The notes under the pieces were generated by a model, which was given only the letters and a program-made list of their open reading frames with translations, was not told where the DNA came from and did not search any database. A DNA stretch of 64,000 nt. Origin: Croceibacterium selenioxidans (lineage in GTDB: Bacteria > Pseudomonadota > Alphaproteobacteria > Sphingomonadales > Sphingomonadaceae). Made by a program: the position numbers and the translations under genes. This document shows, piece after piece, positions 48,856-57,394 of the stretch. The stretch lies in NCBI RefSeq assembly GCF_018599195.1, contig NZ_JAHFVK010000002.1, positions 690,001-754,000 of the forward strand. The letters are read 5' to 3'. The stretch's first letter is position 1. Every line of letters begins with the position of its first letter.

Positions 48856-50013
48856 ATGTCCTTCATCGACACGCTCCGCACCGCCTTCAAGGCGGGCGGC
48901 GGAGCGCGCGTGCCGTTGGCGCGCGCGTTCACTTCGCCCTGGTCCTGGCCGATCGAGGCCAGCAGCGGCAGCCGGCCGTTCGAGTACGCGAGCGGCGTGC
49001 GCCAGGCGTTCCTCGAAAACCCCGTGGCCCAGCGCGCGGTGCGCATCGTGGCCGAGGGCGTCGGCAGCGCGCCGCTGCTCCGCGCCGACGCCGCGGTCCT
49101 GCGCCTGGTCTCGGCGACTAGCGCCGGGCAATCGCTGCTCGAGACGCTCGCCGCGCACCTGCTGCTGCACGGCAACGGCTACGTCCAGGTCATGCGCGAC
49201 GGTAGCGGACAGCCCGTCGAGCTGTTCGCGCTGCGCCCCGATCGCGTCTCCGTCGTACCCGGCACCGACGGGTGGCCGGCCGCCTATCGCTACAAGGCGG
49301 GCGAGAGCACGCTGACGCTGCCGGTCGAAGACGACGAGGGGTGGCCGCTGGTCATCCATCTCAAGGCCTTCCATCCGGCAGACGATCACTACGGCGCCGG
49401 CTGCCTCGCCGCCGCAAGCCAGGCAGTGGCGATCCACAATGCCGCCAGCGGCTGGAATCGCGCCCTGCTGGAAAACGCCGCCCGGCCGAGCGGGGCGCTG
49501 GTGTTGGAGGCCGGCGAAGGGGCCACCCTGACGGGCCAGCAGTACGACAGGCTCAAGGCCGAGCTGCTCGGCGCCTATGCCGGTGCCGGCAATGCCGGGC
49601 GGCCGATGCTGCTCGAAGGCGGGCTCCGCTGGCAGCCGCTATCGCTGACCCCGGCGGACATGGACTTCGCCGCGCTCAAGGCGGCTGCCGCGCGCGATAT
49701 CGCACTCGCCTTCGGGGTGCCCCCGATGCTGCTCGGCCTGCCCGGCGACAACACTTACGCCAACTACCGCGAAGCCAACCGCGCGCTGTGGCGGCTGACC
49801 CTGCTGCCCCTGGCGGGGAAGATACTTTGCGGCCTCGAGGAAGGTCTGCGATCCTGGTTCCCCGGGCTCGAGCTGGCGATCGACCTCGACCGTGTTCCCG
49901 CCCTTTCGGAAGACCGCGAGCGGCTGTGGGCCCAGCTCACCGCCGCCGATTTCCTCACACCCGCCGAAAAGCGCAGCCTGCTCGGCATGGACAAAGGGGG
50001 AGAAGCCCGATGA
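48856..50013 (+). CDS. Portal protein of the gene transfer agent (g3)
   Basis: 385 residues matching the HK97-family phage portal: FLENPVAQRAVRIVAEGVGS, LLLHGNGYVQVMRDGSGQPVELFALRPDRV, HLKAFHPADDHYGAGCLAAASQAV, GALVLEAGEGATL and FGVPPMLLGLPGDNTYANYREANRALW. It forms the ring at one vertex through which DNA enters and leaves. Its stop overlaps the next start by 4 bases. Confidence 0.95.
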   Translation: MSFIDTLRTAFKAGGGARVPLARAFTSPWSWPIEASSGSRPFEYASGVRQAFLENPVAQRAVRIVAEGVGSAPLLRADAAVLRLVSATSAGQSLLETLAAHLLLHGNGYVQVMRDGSGQPVELFALRPDRVSVVPGTDGWPAAYRYKAGESTLTLPVEDDEGWPLVIHLKAFHPADDHYGAGCLAAASQAVAIHNAASGWNRALLENAARPSGALVLEAGEGATLTGQQYDRLKAELLGAYAGAGNAGRPMLLEGGLRWQPLSLTPADMDFAALKAAAARDIALAFGVPPMLLGLPGDNTYANYREANRALWRLTLLPLAGKILCGLEEGLRSWFPGLELAIDLDRVPALSEDRERLWAQLTAADFLTPAEKRSLLGMDKGGEAR

Positions 50014-50318
50014 GACGAAAGGACATGCTCGCCCGACTGATGGCGCAGGCCAATAGCGAAGGCGGCGACCTTGTGACCCTGCGCGCGATCGTCGAGGAAG
50101 CGAGTGAACTCGGCGCCGCGCGCGTGCTCGGCCGCCTCGGCCTCGACGACGACCGGGCCCAGAACGACATCGACGAGCTGCGCGAACTGCTCGGTGCCTG
50201 GCGCGCCGCCAAGGCGAGCGCGTGGAAGGCCGCCATCGCCTGGCTCGTGCGCGGGGCGCTGGCGCTGTTGCTGATCGGAATGGCCGTTCGCATCGGCGTG
50301 CCGGAGATGCTGCGATGA
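50010..50318 (+). CDS. Small DUF6127-like protein (g3.5 position)
   Basis: 102 residues from the ATG at 50010 that overlaps the portal stop. A basic/Glu-rich helical N-terminus (MLARLMAQANSEGGDLVTL, EASELGAARVLGRLGLDDD) and a C-terminal membrane helix (LVRGALALLLIGMAVRIGV). It occupies the g3.5 position of the Rhodobacter GTA. The function is unknown; the membrane helix is unusual for a packaging gene. Start overlaps the portal stop and its stop overlaps the protease start, so all three are coupled. Confidence 0.82.
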   Translation: MRRKDMLARLMAQANSEGGDLVTLRAIVEEASELGAARVLGRLGLDDDRAQNDIDELRELLGAWRAAKASAWKAAIAWLVRGALALLLIGMAVRIGVPEMLR

Positions 50319-50707
50319 GCCGCATCGCCGGTTACGCGGCGCTGTTCGGCGTGCCTGACGGCGTGCGGGACACGATCCGCCGGGGCGCCTTTGCCCGGAC
50401 TCTCGCGGAACGGGCCGGGCCGTTGCCTCTGCTGTGGCAGCATCGGCCCGGCCAGCGCATCGGCACCGTCGAAAGCGTCTCCGAGGACAGCCACGGCTTG
50501 CGCGTGATCGCCCGGATCGACAAACCCGAGAGCCGCGCCGCTGCCTTGCTCAAGCACGGCGAGGTCAGCGGCCTGAGCTTCGGCTATCGCGCGCGAAGGT
50601 ACCGGCGATTGCCCGAGGGGCGGTTGCTGGAGGACATCGAGCTGCTCGAGGTCAGCCTGGTCACGCACCCGCTGCAGTTCGGCGCGCGGGTCCATCTCGT
50701 GCGGTGA
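50315..50707 (+). CDS. HK97-type prohead protease (g4)
   Basis: 130 residues from the ATG at 50315, overlapping the previous stop. It has the prohead-protease pattern AGYAALFGVPDGVRDTIRRGAFARTL, the catalytic His in LLWQHRPGQRIGTVE, the catalytic Ser in HGEVSGLSFGYRARRY, and LEDIELLEVSLVTHPLQFGARV. It cleaves the scaffold part of the capsid protein during head maturation. Confidence 0.93.
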   Translation: MSRIAGYAALFGVPDGVRDTIRRGAFARTLAERAGPLPLLWQHRPGQRIGTVESVSEDSHGLRVIARIDKPESRAAALLKHGEVSGLSFGYRARRYRRLPEGRLLEDIELLEVSLVTHPLQFGARVHLVR

Positions 50708-50885
50708 GGTCGCGCCAGCCCCTCCACCATCCGCTTCGCGGACGGTCCCCCTCCCCATGAGCTTCGCTCACAGGGAGGATTTCAGAGTCCAATCCTCCCT
50801 GTGGCGGCGCCGCCGTCATGGGGAGGTGTCAGTCGTCGCAGGCGGCTGACGGAGGGGCAAGCGGCCACGCTCACCCCTCACCACC
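50708..50885. repeat. Palindromic repeat block C
   Basis: Contains CCATCCGCTTCGCGGACGG, CTCCCCATGAGCTTCGCTCA shared with block B, GGGAGGATTTCAGAGTCCAATCCTCCC (an inverted pair), GGCGGCGCCGCCGTCATGGGGAG and CAGTCGTCGCAGGCGGCTGACGGAGGGG. The last element recurs in block D. It runs up to the terminator-like hairpin before the capsid gene. Confidence 0.75.
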
Positions 50886-50910
50886 AGCCGCCTCCGGGCG
50901 GCTTTTTTCT
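50886..50910 (+). terminator. Rho-independent terminator-like hairpin just before the capsid gene
   Basis: AGCCGCC (50886-50892), loop TCCG, GGCGGCT (50897-50903) and a run of six T residues (50903-50908). This is a textbook intrinsic terminator in the direction of GTA transcription, 26 bases before the capsid ATG. It would reduce read-through from protease to capsid, or be overcome by antitermination. Confidence 0.7.
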
Positions 50911-50935
50911 TGCCCAACGAAAGGTGAATGCCCCC

Positions 50936-52072
50936 ATGGATATCGAACCCCAGACCGAAACCCTCGCCGCCAGCTTCGACCTCGTCGCCCGCCAGGATGC
51001 CACCGAACAGGCGGTCGAAGTCCTGCGCAGCGATGTCGACGAGGTGAAGGCCCGGCTCGACCGCGTCAGCCGCGCCGCCTCACGCCCGGCCCTGGAAGGC
51101 GCCACCGCCAGCGACCCCGAAGTGAAGAGCTTTGTCGACGGTTACTTGCGCAAGGGCCGCGAGACCGAAGTAAAGTCGATCAGCGGCGCCACCCCGCAAG
51201 ATGGCGGCTACGCCGTCCCGCGCGAAATCGATGCGCTGATCGCCAGCCAGCTGGTCGAGATCAGCCCGATCCGCCAACTCGCCCAGGTGGTGCAGGTCGG
51301 CACCTCGGGCTATCGCAAGCTCGTCTCGAGGGGCGGGACCGCCAGCGGCTGGGTGGGCGAGACCGACAGCCGCCTGGAAACCGCCACGCCCGAGTTCGCC
51401 GAGATCGCCCCGCCCACCGGCGAGCTCTACGCCAACCCGGCAGCGAGCCAGACCATGCTCGACGATGCCGCGTTCGATCTCGAAGCCTGGCTCTCGAGCG
51501 AGATCGCGATGGAGTTCGGCCGGGCGGAAGGCGCCGCCTTCGTCAACGGGACCGGTGACAACCAGCCGCTCGGCTTTCTCTCCTCGCCGTTTTCGCCCGC
51601 GAGCGATGCGGCGCGGGCATTCGGCGCGCTGCAGTATATCGGCTCCGGCGACGAAAGCGGCTTCGGCAGCAATCCCGAAAGCCGCCTGATCGACCTGGTC
51701 CACACACTCAAGGCCGGGCATCGCCAGGGCGCGAGCTGGGTGATGAACTCGGCCACGCTCAGTCTGGTGCGCAAACTCAAGACCGCCGAAGGGAACTTCC
51801 TGTGGCAGCCGGGCCTGGTTGAAGGCCAGCCGGACCGCTTGCTCGGCTATCCGGTGATCGAGGCCGAGGACATGCCCGACGTCGCCGCGCGCGAGTTCCC
51901 GATCGCGTTCGGCAACTTCAAGGCCGGCTACCTGATCGCCGAACGCAGCGCGACGACGATCCTGCGCGATCCCTTCACCAACAAGCCGTTCGTGCACTTC
52001 TACGCGACCAAGCGCGTAGGCGGGCAGCTGCTGGATAGCGAGGCGATCAAGCTGCTGCGTATCGAGGGTTAG
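50936..52072 (+). CDS. Major capsid protein of the gene transfer agent (g5)
   Basis: 378 residues, starting at the ATG at 50936 (a GTG at 50924 would add four residues). N-terminal coiled-coil scaffold region (DATEQAVEVLRSDVDEVKARLDR), then the HK97 fold: DPEVKSFVDGYLRKGRET, TPQDGGYAVPREIDALIAS, GYRKLVSRGGTASGWVGE, TGELYANPAASQTMLDDA, WVMNSATLSLVRKLK, LLGYPVIEAEDMPD and YLIAERSATTILRDPFTNKPFVHFYATKRVGGQL. It builds the GTA head. Confidence 0.96.
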   Translation: MDIEPQTETLAASFDLVARQDATEQAVEVLRSDVDEVKARLDRVSRAASRPALEGATASDPEVKSFVDGYLRKGRETEVKSISGATPQDGGYAVPREIDALIASQLVEISPIRQLAQVVQVGTSGYRKLVSRGGTASGWVGETDSRLETATPEFAEIAPPTGELYANPAASQTMLDDAAFDLEAWLSSEIAMEFGRAEGAAFVNGTGDNQPLGFLSSPFSPASDAARAFGALQYIGSGDESGFGSNPESRLIDLVHTLKAGHRQGASWVMNSATLSLVRKLKTAEGNFLWQPGLVEGQPDRLLGYPVIEAEDMPDVAAREFPIAFGNFKAGYLIAERSATTILRDPFTNKPFVHFYATKRVGGQLLDSEAIKLLRIEG

Positions 52073-52346
52073 CCCTCTCTTTGTTAACGCCCTCAGACGC
52101 CGAGCGCGGCCCATCCGAGGCCGCTTGGCTTCCTCGCATAAGCTCGGGCGGCCGGTCGGCCCACCCGCCAGTCAGCGATGGCAGCAGTAGACCGGGCTGC
52201 GACCAGCTACCCGCAATCGCGCGGGCTCTAGCCGGTAGGCATAGCCAGCCGGAGGCGCGTGCCCGGAGCCGCGAAGTGGCGGAGGAAAGCCAAGGCCGCG
52301 GATGCGGCCGCCGGCGTCTGAGGCCAATCAAGAAAGGAGCCCCCGC
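52073..52346. other. Noncoding gap after the capsid gene
   Basis: 274 bases without a credible gene. It contains a short GC-rich dyad GCGGCC (52106-52111) / GGCCGC (52119-52124) with a 7-base loop soon after the capsid stop, and several scattered short palindromes such as AAGGCCGCGGATGCGGCC near 52290. A good ribosome binding site (AAAGGAG) for the next gene ends the gap. Confidence 0.5.
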
Positions 52347-52895
52347 ATGAATCGGGCCATCATCACGCCAGCCGCCCTCACCGGCGCGGCACTCGACGAT
52401 CTCAAGGATTGGCTCGGGATCACCACCGCGCGCGACGACACCGCGCTCGAACAACTCCTTCGCACGGCCCTCGAAACCTGCGAAGCCTTCACTGGGCAAA
52501 TGCCGCTCACCACCCTGTGCGAGGAAGTCTTGCCGGTGAGCCGCAACTGGCAATCGCTGGCAACAACGCCGGTCCAGTCCATCTCCGCGGTCGAGGGCAT
52601 CGCCCTCGACGGCACGCGCCAGGTGCTGGCTCCACAGGACTACGCGCTCGATCTGGCACCCGGCGGCGGCGCACTCGTACGCACGCTGCGGGCAGGTCCG
52701 GCAAAGCGAGTGGCGGTACGCTTTACCGCTGGCATGGCCGCCACCTGGCACGCCGTGCCCGATGGCCTGCGCCACGGCCTGCTCCGTCTTGCCGCGCACC
52801 ATTATCGCCAGCGGGAGAGCGGCGCGACCGAGCCTGTTCCTCCCGCCGCCGTCGCCGCGCTGTGGCGGCCCTGGCGCAGGGTTCGCGTCGCATGA
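52347..52895 (+). CDS. Head-tail connector protein (g6)
   Basis: 182 residues from the ATG at 52347 with AAAGGAG upstream. It starts with TPAALTGAALDDLKDWLGITTARDDTALEQLLRTALETCEAFTG, which is the typical phage_connect helical repeat, and contains FTAGMAATWHAVPDGLRHGLLRLAAHHY. It would join the portal to the tail. Overlaps the next start by 4 bases. Confidence 0.9.
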   Translation: MNRAIITPAALTGAALDDLKDWLGITTARDDTALEQLLRTALETCEAFTGQMPLTTLCEEVLPVSRNWQSLATTPVQSISAVEGIALDGTRQVLAPQDYALDLAPGGGALVRTLRAGPAKRVAVRFTAGMAATWHAVPDGLRHGLLRLAAHHYRQRESGATEPVPPAAVAALWRPWRRVRVA

Positions 52896-53053
52896 TCGAG
52901 GCCGCGACCAAGGGGGCCGAGCTCGCCACCCGCCTTACGGCCAAGGCCGAGCTGTTGGGCAAGGCCCGCGCCGAGATGCGAAAGCGCCGCGACGACCCCC
53001 GGAGGTGGCGCCGCTCGGGCCTGCTCTGGCCGCTGTTCGGAAAGGAACGCTGA
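52892..53053 (+). CDS. Small basic protein in the gene transfer agent cluster (g7 position)
   Basis: 53 residues from the ATG at 52892, overlapping the connector stop. It is a basic helix (LATRLTAKAELLGKARAEMRKRRDD) followed by RRWRRSGLLWPLFGKER. It is one base upstream of the next ORF. I do not recognise a family; the position and coupling suggest a head-completion role. Confidence 0.65.
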   Translation: MIEAATKGAELATRLTAKAELLGKARAEMRKRRDDPRRWRRSGLLWPLFGKER

Positions 53054-53054
53054 C

Positions 53055-53444
53055 ATGGAAAGTCTGTTGCGATCCACGCTGCTGGGGTGGCTCCGAGCCG
53101 ATCCGGCGCTCGGAGGACGGCTTAACTCGGTGACCGAGGAGGCACCCTCACGAACAGCCCCGCCGTGGCTCGGCATCGTGGCCAGCGCCAGTGCCGACTG
53201 GAGCACCAAGGACCGCCGGGGCCGCGAGATTCGCGTGGCCCTGGAATTGCACTGCCGGGGGGATGATCCGGCCGCGGCAACCGCGCTGACGGAGGCGATC
53301 GAGGCGCGGATCGAGGCCCTACCGCGCACACAACCCGGCCTCGAAATCGCCAACACCACCTTCCTCCGCTCCCGGGCCGAGCAGCGCCCCGCCAACTTGC
53401 GGGCGGTGCTGCTGGAATACCGTTTCCGGGTGCTCGCTGCCTGA
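53055..53444 (+). CDS. DUF3168 tail-completion protein (g8)
   Basis: 129 residues with the DUF3168 pattern: LLRSTLLGWLRADPALGGRLNSV, PPWLGIVASASADWSTKDRRGREIRVALELHC, EAIEARIEALP, NTTFLRSRAEQRPANLRAVLLEYRFRVL. DUF3168 proteins are tail-terminator or head-tail joining proteins. Located before the major tail gene, as in RcGTA. Confidence 0.9.
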   Translation: MESLLRSTLLGWLRADPALGGRLNSVTEEAPSRTAPPWLGIVASASADWSTKDRRGREIRVALELHCRGDDPAAATALTEAIEARIEALPRTQPGLEIANTTFLRSRAEQRPANLRAVLLEYRFRVLAA

Positions 53445-53491
53445 TCCCCCCATCAGGGGAAAGGCCTTCATTATCCAAGGAGAACCGCAAA

Positions 53492-53899
53492 ATGACCGCC
53501 CAGAAAGGCTCTGCCTTCCTTCTCAAGATCGGCGACGGCGCCACGCCCGCCACCTACCAGACCGTCGCCGGGCTGCGCACGACGCAGATGTCGATCAACG
53601 GCGATCCGGTGGTTGTCACTCACAAGGAGTCCGGCGGTTGGCGCGAGTTGCTATCGGGTGCCGGGACGCGTTCGGTCTCGGTCAGCGCCGCCGGGGTATT
53701 CCTCGGCAGCGAGGCCGAGGCCGCGGTGCGCGGGAACGCCCTTGCCGGATCCATCGCGCCCTATGAACTGTCGTTCGAGGACGGTGAGAAACTGCGCGGC
53801 CGCTTCCTGGTCCAACGGCTCGATTACGCCGGGGACTTCAACGGCGAGCGCAACTACACGCTCCAGCTCGAAAGCTCGGGCCCGGTGGTGCCGGCATGA
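53492..53899 (+). CDS. Major tail (tube) protein (g9)
   Basis: 135 residues: FLLKIGDGATPATYQTVAGLRTTQMSINGDPVVVTHKESGGWRELLSGAGTRSVSVSAAGVF, and GRFLVQRLDYAGDFNGERNYTLQLESSGPV. This is the TP901-1-like major tail protein family that forms the tube. Start ATG at 53492 with AAGGAGAACC upstream. Overlaps g10 by 4 bases. Confidence 0.93.
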   Translation: MTAQKGSAFLLKIGDGATPATYQTVAGLRTTQMSINGDPVVVTHKESGGWRELLSGAGTRSVSVSAAGVFLGSEAEAAVRGNALAGSIAPYELSFEDGEKLRGRFLVQRLDYAGDFNGERNYTLQLESSGPVVPA

Positions 53900-54210
53900 G
53901 CCCGCAGGCCAATCCGCTGCGCGGCGAGGCGGCGATCCGGATCGGCGGGCGCGAATGCCTGTTGCGCCCGACCTTTACCGCGCTGGTCGCGGCCGAAGCG
54001 GAACTCGGCCCGTTGTTCGCGCTGGTCGAGCGGGCGGGTGAGGGTCAACTGCGGCTGAGCGAACTCGCCGCACTGTTCTGGCACTGCCTGGCGGAGAGCG
54101 AGACGGTCACCCGAGAGCAGATGGGGGACGCGGTGCTGGCCTGCGGCCTGGCCGGTTGCGCCAACCCTCTACGGACCTTGCTGCAGCAGATTCTGCAGGG
54201 ACGGACATGA
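53896..54210 (+). CDS. GTA-gp10 tail assembly protein (g10)
   Basis: 104 residues with the GTA_gp10 pattern RGEAAIRIGGRECLLRPTFTALVAAEAELGPLFALVERAG, LRLSELAALFWHCL. It is the first part of the tail-assembly chaperone pair of RcGTA-like clusters. Overlaps both neighbours by 4 bases. Confidence 0.92.
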   Translation: MSPQANPLRGEAAIRIGGRECLLRPTFTALVAAEAELGPLFALVERAGEGQLRLSELAALFWHCLAESETVTREQMGDAVLACGLAGCANPLRTLLQQILQGRT

Positions 54211-54404
54211 CGCAAACACTGGCCGGATCGGCGCTCGCGCTGGCGGGCCTGGTGCCGCGCCTGCTGGGATGGCGGCCGGGCGAGTTCTGGAACTCTACCC
54301 CGGCCGAACTCGCGGCCATCCTTGCCGAGGCGGGATCGTCCGAGCCCTCACCCCTGTCACGGGGCGAACTCGACACGCTGATGGAGCAAGACCGTCATGG
54401 ATGA
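54207..54404 (+). CDS. Small tail-assembly chaperone (g10.1)
   Basis: 65 residues from the ATG at 54207: LAGLVPRLLGWRPGEFWNSTPAELAAILAEAG and GELDTLMEQDRHG. This is the rcc01693-type second chaperone found between gp10 and the tape measure. Overlaps the tape-measure gene by 8 bases. Confidence 0.88.
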   Translation: MTQTLAGSALALAGLVPRLLGWRPGEFWNSTPAELAAILAEAGSSEPSPLSRGELDTLMEQDRHG

Positions 54405-54969
54405 CCAAATCGAAACCCTGCTGGTCGACGTGCGGACCAGCACCACGGGCTTCAAGTCCGACATCGAAAGCCTGCGCGGCGCGCTCGACACAACGCTGGT
54501 CGATGGCTTCGCCAACGCCGGGACGGTTCTCGAGCGGGGGCTGCTGTCGGCCATCCGCCAGGGAAGCCTGGGGTTCGAGGATCTCAAGCGCGTGGCCTTC
54601 GACGCCCTCGGGCAGATCGCCGCGCAAGTGGTGCAGAGCGGAGTCGGCAACCTGTTCGGCGGGGGTGGCGGCGCCGGAGGTTTCGGCGGCGCTCTCGCGG
54701 GCGCCGTCGGTTCCCTGCTCGGCCTTCCGGGCCGCGCCACGGGTGGCCCCGTCTCGCCGGGTTCGGCCTATGTGGTCGGAGAACGCGGGCCGGAGCTGTT
54801 CGTCCCGACCTCCTCCGGCCGCGTCGAGACGGGCTCTGCCAGTCCGGCCCGCGACGTGCGGGTCTCGATCCAGGTCGCCCAACCCAAGGGCGCCGACGCC
54901 CCCACCGCCCTGCGCCGCTCCTCACGCCAGGTCGCGAGCGCGGTGCGGCGGGCGATGCGGGAGTTCTAG
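54397..54969 (+). CDS. Tail tape-measure protein (g11)
   Basis: 190 residues, short for a tape measure and typical of the short-tailed GTA form. It has DVRTSTTGFKSDIESLRGALDTTLVDGFANAGTVLERGLLSAIRQGSLGFEDLKRVAFDALGQIAAQVVQSG, a glycine-rich middle (GGGGGAGGFGGALAGAVG), GRATGGPVSPGSAYVVGERGPELFVPTSSGRV, and a basic end. The length suggests a short tail tube. Confidence 0.88.
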   Translation: MDDQIETLLVDVRTSTTGFKSDIESLRGALDTTLVDGFANAGTVLERGLLSAIRQGSLGFEDLKRVAFDALGQIAAQVVQSGVGNLFGGGGGAGGFGGALAGAVGSLLGLPGRATGGPVSPGSAYVVGERGPELFVPTSSGRVETGSASPARDVRVSIQVAQPKGADAPTALRRSSRQVASAVRRAMREF

Positions 54970-55075
54970 GTCAATCCTCGCCGCAGACGGCTGACGGAGG
55001 GGATTCCCGGCTAGGCCGAGCCCCTCAACCATGCTCGGCCTGGTCCCCTCCCTGGGGCAAGCCTGGGGAGGAATA
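54970..55075. repeat. Palindromic repeat block D
   Basis: CGCAGACGGCTGACGGAGGGG matches the end of block C. It also holds GGCCGAGCCCCTCAACCATGCTCGGCC (inverted arms GGCCGAGC/GCTCGGCC) and CCCCTCCCTGGGGCAAGCCTGGGGAGG. It separates tape measure from the tail-tip gene g12. Confidence 0.7.
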
Positions 55076-55087
55076 GGAGAAACACTC

Positions 55088-57394
55088 ATGGCATTCTGGC
55101 TCGCCAAGCGGCGCAACGGCCAGCAGTCGGACTTCATCCAGCGTTTCGACCCGCGTTTCTGGACCGTCGACTTCCCGCGGCCGGCTATGGCCTCGGTCAT
55201 CTCGACTGGCCCGGACTCGCTCCGGGTCGAGGCCGAGTTCCATCAGGCGGACTCGCTGGTCGGGCTGATCTGGGACAGCACCGACCGCTTCGATCACCCG
55301 CTGCTCGCCTACCAAACCGATCGCGACTACTCGCGCACGACGCTGAGCTTCCGCTGGCGCTCGGACGGCGTGATCGCGCTCGATGCGACCAACGGGCCGA
55401 CCCTGACGATCGAGGGGCGCGATTCGTCCGGCCAGCCCCGCGCGTGGTTCGTCCGACTGTGGAACTACGCCAAGGGCTCGCCGGAGGATGCGCTGGTGAC
55501 CTTGCCGTTCTCGAAACTCGCGGGCGGCTGGTCGCCCGACGATCCGGTCGATCCGCACGCCATCGAGCGCATGTTTATCTCGATTGCGCCGCAGGGCTAC
55601 CGGCCGGGGACCGCTACGCCGCTGCCCCGACGCGCCAACGGCTGGGTCGAACTGAGCGCGATCACCTGCTCGGGCGACCGGCCGATGGTGGAGATCGGCG
55701 ACATCCTGCTGCCGCCCCACGGCCTCGGCATGGCGACCGCCTATGACGACAGCTACAACCTGACGCCCGCGCGAGTGCTGCGGATGATCCGCGGCCTCGG
55801 CTACCGCGACGCGCTCATCCACTACGTCGGCATGAGCCACTACTACCGGCTCGATCGGCAAGGAGACGGCGGACTTGTCGCGCAGTCCGGCGAACTCTGC
55901 ACCCCCGCCCAAGCCTGGCACCGCGACTTCTTCGGCTTGTGCGCCCGACAGGGTTACCGGCCCATCGCCTCGCTCTCCTACGAACTGTTCGCCGAGCACT
56001 GCCTGCCCGCCTGGCAGCAACGCTTCGCCGACGGTTCGCCCGCGCTCACCGGGTGGGTCCCGCCTTCGACCTTGCTCTCGCCCGCGAATGGAGAGGCGAT
56101 GAGCTTCCTCCAGCGCGTGGCCGTACGCTTCGTCCAGCTGACGCTCGAAGCGGGGCTGCCGGTCTCGTTCCAGATCGGCGAGCCCTGGTGGTGGACCGTG
56201 CCCGACGGGCGCATTGCTCTCTACGATCCCGCCGCGCGTGCCCTGTTCAGCGATCCGCCGGTGATCGCCGATTTGCGCCAGGCGCAACCGGCGGAGGCCA
56301 AGGCCCTGCTCGACCGGGCCGGCGACGCGCTGGCCGCCTCCACCGCCGCGCTCCGCTCGGCCGTGATCGACGCGTCTGGGGGCGTGGCCGAGGTCATGCT
56401 GCTGCTGTTCACGCCGACCATCCTCGACCCGGCCATGCCGGACCTGCGCCGGGCGAACCTGCCGCCGGGCTGGGCCTGGCCGGACTACGACCGGCTCCAG
56501 CTCGAAGACTACGACTGGCTTACCGAGGGTGCCGACGGGTTGCGGCGGACCGGTTATGCCACGCTCCAGTGGCGGCTCGGCTACCCGCTCGAACGACAGG
56601 ACTATCTCGCGGGCTTCGTGCTCGACGGTGCCGACGCAGAGACCCACTGGCCCTCGATCGACCGCGCGATCGACGAAGCGGCGCGGCGCGGCGTGTCCCG
56701 CCGCTTCGTCTGGGCCCTGCCGCAAGTGGCGCGCGACGGTTTCACTCGCCTGCCGATCTCACAGGATGACACCATGCAAGCTTTCGATGATGTGCTCTAT
56801 CCGTTGGCCCTGGGCCGCGATGCCGGGGTCAGCGCGGAGTTCTCGACTTCCATCGCGATTACCGCGTCCGGCCACGAGCGCCGCGCGAGCCACTGGACCG
56901 ACGCGCGCCTGCACTTCGACGTCGGCCCCGGCGTCCGGTCCGAGGCCGAGCTCGGCACGCTGATCGCCTTCTTCCGCGCCCGGCGCGGCGCCGCGCGCGG
57001 CTTCCGGCTGCGCGACCCGTTCGACTTCAGCTCGAACGGAATGACCGGGGAGCCGGGGCCACTCGACCAGCTCCTGACCATCGGCGACGGTCGCAGCGCC
57101 CGCTTCCGCCTCTGCAAACATTATGGCGCCGACCCGCAAGTCCGGCCGATTTCGCGCCCCAGGCCCGAGAGCGTCAAGGTCAGCGTGGCCGGCGAGGAAA
57201 CCGCGCAATGGACGCTGGAAGACGGCGGCTGGATCCTGTTCCGGACGGCCCCCGCCACGGGTGCCGAGATCCGTGCGGGGTTCCTGTTCGACGTGCCCGT
57301 CCGCTTCGCCAGCGACCGGCTCGACATCAGCGCCGCGACCTTCGCCGCGGGCGAGGCGCCCTCCGTGCCACTGGTCGAAGTGAGAGAAGCGTGA
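55088..57394 (+). CDS. Large tail protein: TIM-barrel-like region fused to DUF2460 (g12 position)
   Basis: 768 residues from the ATG at 55088 with AGGAG upstream. The C-terminal ~210 residues are the DUF2460 domain of RcGTA g12: DVLYPLALGRDAGVSAEFSTSI, FFRARRGAARGFRLRDPFDFSS, YGADPQVRPISRP and DVPVRFASDRLDIS. The N-terminal ~560 residues start with a beta-rich region and continue with a TIM-barrel-like part, for example DILLPPHGLGMATAYDDSYN, IHYVGMSHYYRLDRQGDGGLV and SFQIGEPWWWTV, resembling the non-contractile tail sheath proteins of other phages. In RcGTA, g12 is the DUF2460 domain alone. The fusion may coat the tail or act on glycans. Confidence 0.85.
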   Translation: MAFWLAKRRNGQQSDFIQRFDPRFWTVDFPRPAMASVISTGPDSLRVEAEFHQADSLVGLIWDSTDRFDHPLLAYQTDRDYSRTTLSFRWRSDGVIALDATNGPTLTIEGRDSSGQPRAWFVRLWNYAKGSPEDALVTLPFSKLAGGWSPDDPVDPHAIERMFISIAPQGYRPGTATPLPRRANGWVELSAITCSGDRPMVEIGDILLPPHGLGMATAYDDSYNLTPARVLRMIRGLGYRDALIHYVGMSHYYRLDRQGDGGLVAQSGELCTPAQAWHRDFFGLCARQGYRPIASLSYELFAEHCLPAWQQRFADGSPALTGWVPPSTLLSPANGEAMSFLQRVAVRFVQLTLEAGLPVSFQIGEPWWWTVPDGRIALYDPAARALFSDPPVIADLRQAQPAEAKALLDRAGDALAASTAALRSAVIDASGGVAEVMLLLFTPTILDPAMPDLRRANLPPGWAWPDYDRLQLEDYDWLTEGADGLRRTGYATLQWRLGYPLERQDYLAGFVLDGADAETHWPSIDRAIDEAARRGVSRRFVWALPQVARDGFTRLPISQDDTMQAFDDVLYPLALGRDAGVSAEFSTSIAITASGHERRASHWTDARLHFDVGPGVRSEAELGTLIAFFRARRGAARGFRLRDPFDFSSNGMTGEPGPLDQLLTIGDGRSARFRLCKHYGADPQVRPISRPRPESVKVSVAGEETAQWTLEDGGWILFRTAPATGAEIRAGFLFDVPVRFASDRLDISAATFAAGEAPSVPLVEVREA

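Noticed and set aside
55025-56725. Long minus-strand open frame opposite g12
   Set aside because: It has no recognisable domain, overlaps the whole tail gene, and shows typical GC-shadow composition.
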